A stretch of 64,000 nucleotides of DNA from Vespa crabro (lineage: Eukaryota; Arthropoda; Insecta; Hymenoptera; Vespidae), in the NCBI RefSeq assembly GCF_910589235.1, contig NC_060959.1, positions 10,342,407-10,406,406 on the forward strand, given 5' to 3'. Below, piece by piece: positions 62,501-64,000 of this stretch. Every line of letters begins with the position of its first letter. Positions within the stretch are counted from its first letter, which is position 1. The translations under genes were made by a program, and so were the position numbers. The notes under the pieces are model-generated. The model had not been told where the DNA came from and did no database searches. It saw only the letters and a program-made list of their open reading frames with translations.

Positions 62501-64000
62501 TTTGCGAGCCAGGTGCGGATAATGCGGAAACATTTGCCGATGGTGTACCAAGGGAGGGTCTTAGCCGACAACATGTTTTAACGAGAATCGGTGTAATGTC
62601 CTTGATTAGGAAAAAGGTTCAAGAATTTGAACACATCAATGGATATTATTCAATGCCAGAAATGATTCGTAAACCAGTTGAACCTGTAAAGGTAGACGCT
62701 ACTGGTGACGCAGCAACAGGCACTAGTAGTACAAGTGCAACACCTGCTACTTCAAATGCACCTAGTCCCAGTCCTGCCGCTACACCAACGCCCACGTCTG
62801 CATCTGGCACGATGACTAGTGATAATAACAAAGCCAATGCTGACTCATCAGAGACAAAGGATTCCAAGGACGACCAAAAGGAAAAAGAGGTTTGTGAGAA
62901 ACTTGAGCGACTTTTTAATCATCGAACATTGCCTCTCCCTCTCCTTTTCTTTTTTTCTTTTTCTTTTTTCTTTCTAAATTTTCTACATCCATTTTCATGT
63001 TTCCTTTTAGGGTAATGATTCTAAAGATCCCAAAGAAGATTCAAAGGACAAAGAGGAAAATGAAGGAAATAAGGATAAAGAAAAGGATAAGGAGGAGATT
63101 AAAAAGGAAATAAAAAAGGAAATTAAAAAGGAAGAAAAGGAAACGGAGACGGATATATCGGACAAGGATAAGGATAAGAATGATGGTAAAGATGAGAAAG
63201 GTACGACGAAGCATGATGTAAAAACGGAAACAGGAGAAAATAAGCAAAAGGAATCCGAGGAAGATGTTGTTATCGTTAAAGACGACGAGGAGGAAACAGA
63301 GAAACGAGAGGTATTTTTTTTTCTTTTTTTATAATAGTCGTAAAAGTAGTTTGTTTTTTTTTTTTTTTTTTTTTTTTCTCCCGAACAGTTAAGTTTTTTT
63401 CAACATAATTGTAATCAAAAAATTAATTATAGGATAAGGATACGAAGGAGAAGGATACAAAGGACTGTGATTCTGAAATACTTAAACCTAAGCGTAAATT
63501 CATGTTCAATATTGCTGACGGTGGTTTCACAGAGCTGCATACTTTGTGGTTAAATGAAGAAAAAGCTGCGGTACCTGGTCGTGAATATGAAATTTGGCAC
63601 CGAAGACACGATTACTGGTTATTAGCTGGTATTGTTACTCATGGATACGGTCGTTGGCAAGACATACAAAATGATATACGGTAAATGAATGAACTTTGAC
63701 ATATTTGATACTTTTAAATAAATTATTCCTTCGGTCAGATATCTTTTACAAATAATTTTTATTACAAATTGTAGATTTGCAATAATAAACGAACCCTTCA
63801 AGATGGATGTTGGAAAGGGTAACTTTCTAGAAATAAAAAATAAATTTTTGGCTAGGCGTTTCAAGCTTCTAGAACAGGCATTAGTGATAGAAGAACAATT
63901 GAGGAGGGCCGCGTACCTGAACTTAACGCAGGATCCAAATCATCCTGCGATGAGCCTCAATGCCCGATTCGCCGAAGTTGAGTGCCTTGCCGAATCACAT
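53839..64000 (+). CDS. Mi-2: Chromodomain-helicase-DNA-binding protein Mi-2 (CHD4-type), 3' end outside window
   Basis: Eighteen exons in one frame: 53839-53875, 56735-56826, 56930-57052, 57139-57429, 57564-57857, 57955-58209, 58352-58505, 58612-58797, 58891-59080, 59188-59561, 59671-59840, 59930-60155, 60259-60722, 60851-61622, 61760-62889, 63011-63310, 63433-63680 and 63775 to the edge; about 1,844 residues so far. Order: acidic/lysine-rich start, CHDNT domain (about 130-200), PHD fingers near 370-413 (YCEVCQQGGEIILCDTC) and 427-470 (FCRVCKDGGELLCCDSC), and two chromodomains (about 480-660). Then comes the SNF2 ATPase with DEMGLGKT, DEAH and TGTPLQNNLEEL, and the helicase C lobe (STRAGGLGINL, RAHRIGQ). 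DUF1087/1086-like regions follow, then a Lys/Glu/Asp-rich linker and the start of CHDCT2. It is the ATPase of the NuRD/dMec repressor complexes. No lesion seen. Confidence 0.96.
54154..54198 (-). other. C-run cluster (G-quadruplex on the minus strand)
   Basis: C10, ACCCC, TCTTACCCC, then two TCCCCC units: at least five C-runs of four or more within 45 bases. The complementary strand meets the four-run G4 pattern, and this strand could form an i-motif. Confidence 0.55.
54466..54510. repeat. (CTAC)n microsatellite
   Basis: About ten CTAC units following an extended CT-rich stretch. Confidence 0.9.
55446..55576. repeat. (ATT)n microsatellite
   Basis: About 130 bases of ATT units with several T-run interruptions; the longest trinucleotide repeat in the window. 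Confidence 0.9.
56476..56555. repeat. (TA)n microsatellite
   Basis: Pure TA for nearly 60 bases, then TA/TG mixtures, shortly before Mi-2 exon 2. Confidence 0.9.

Overview
The window is nuclear DNA from an insect, most likely a hymenopteran (bee or wasp). It is very AT-rich, packed with (TA)n, (GA)n/(CT)n and homopolymer microsatellites, and has short GT-AG introns in its dense part. It carries an arthropod-only neuropeptide gene (allatostatin double C) and two members of an insect protein family (DM4/12-like). The order-level placement is inference. Exon models were built by hand: reading frames, GT/AG borders and intron phases were required to agree, and every multi-exon gene below closes without a frame error. 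| Layout. 1-4,900 is microsatellite-rich intergenic DNA with a G-quadruplex-like tract. 5,519-17,331 (+) is allatostatin CC, with 11.2 kb of repeat-filled intron between the signal-peptide exon and the rest. 18,518-20,899 (-) is TRMT2A, a tRNA uracil-5-methyltransferase. 22,167-23,027 (-) is an unrecognised small basic protein. 23,971-28,127 (+) is mitochondrial Lon protease. 33,208-36,251 (+) is PGAP6/TMEM8, a GPI-processing membrane hydrolase. 37,775-39,019 (-) and 40,934-41,893 (+) are a head-to-head pair of DM4/12-like secreted or membrane proteins. 42,549-42,719 (-) is a 56-codon unrecognised ORF with its own polyA signal. 43,386-45,834 (+) is a WASP-interacting protein (verprolin). 47,217-50,436 (-) is ABCF3. 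51,119-52,144 (+) is an unrecognised 232-residue protein. 53,839-64,000 (+) is the Mi-2/CHD4 chromatin remodeller, cut by the window end. | The genes are mostly unrelated housekeeping functions (tRNA modification, mitochondrial proteolysis, translation-associated ATPase, actin regulation, chromatin remodelling) beside one neuroendocrine gene. Several neighbours start head-to-head over short gaps and probably share promoter regions (unknown gene/Lon, the DM4/12 pair, small ORF/WIP, ABCF3/unknown). | Most notable points: the huge intron of allatostatin CC with islands of unique sequence and an internal CCAAT/TATA cluster; the divergent DM4/12 pair with matching promoter layout; a 14-bp motif shared between that promoter and the allatostatin intron; a palindromic pair of CCAAT boxes upstream of PGAP6; and two (TA)n tracts bounded by the same ACAGAA/TTCTGT inverted arms. 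I found no CRISPR array, tRNA, rRNA, virus or intact transposon.
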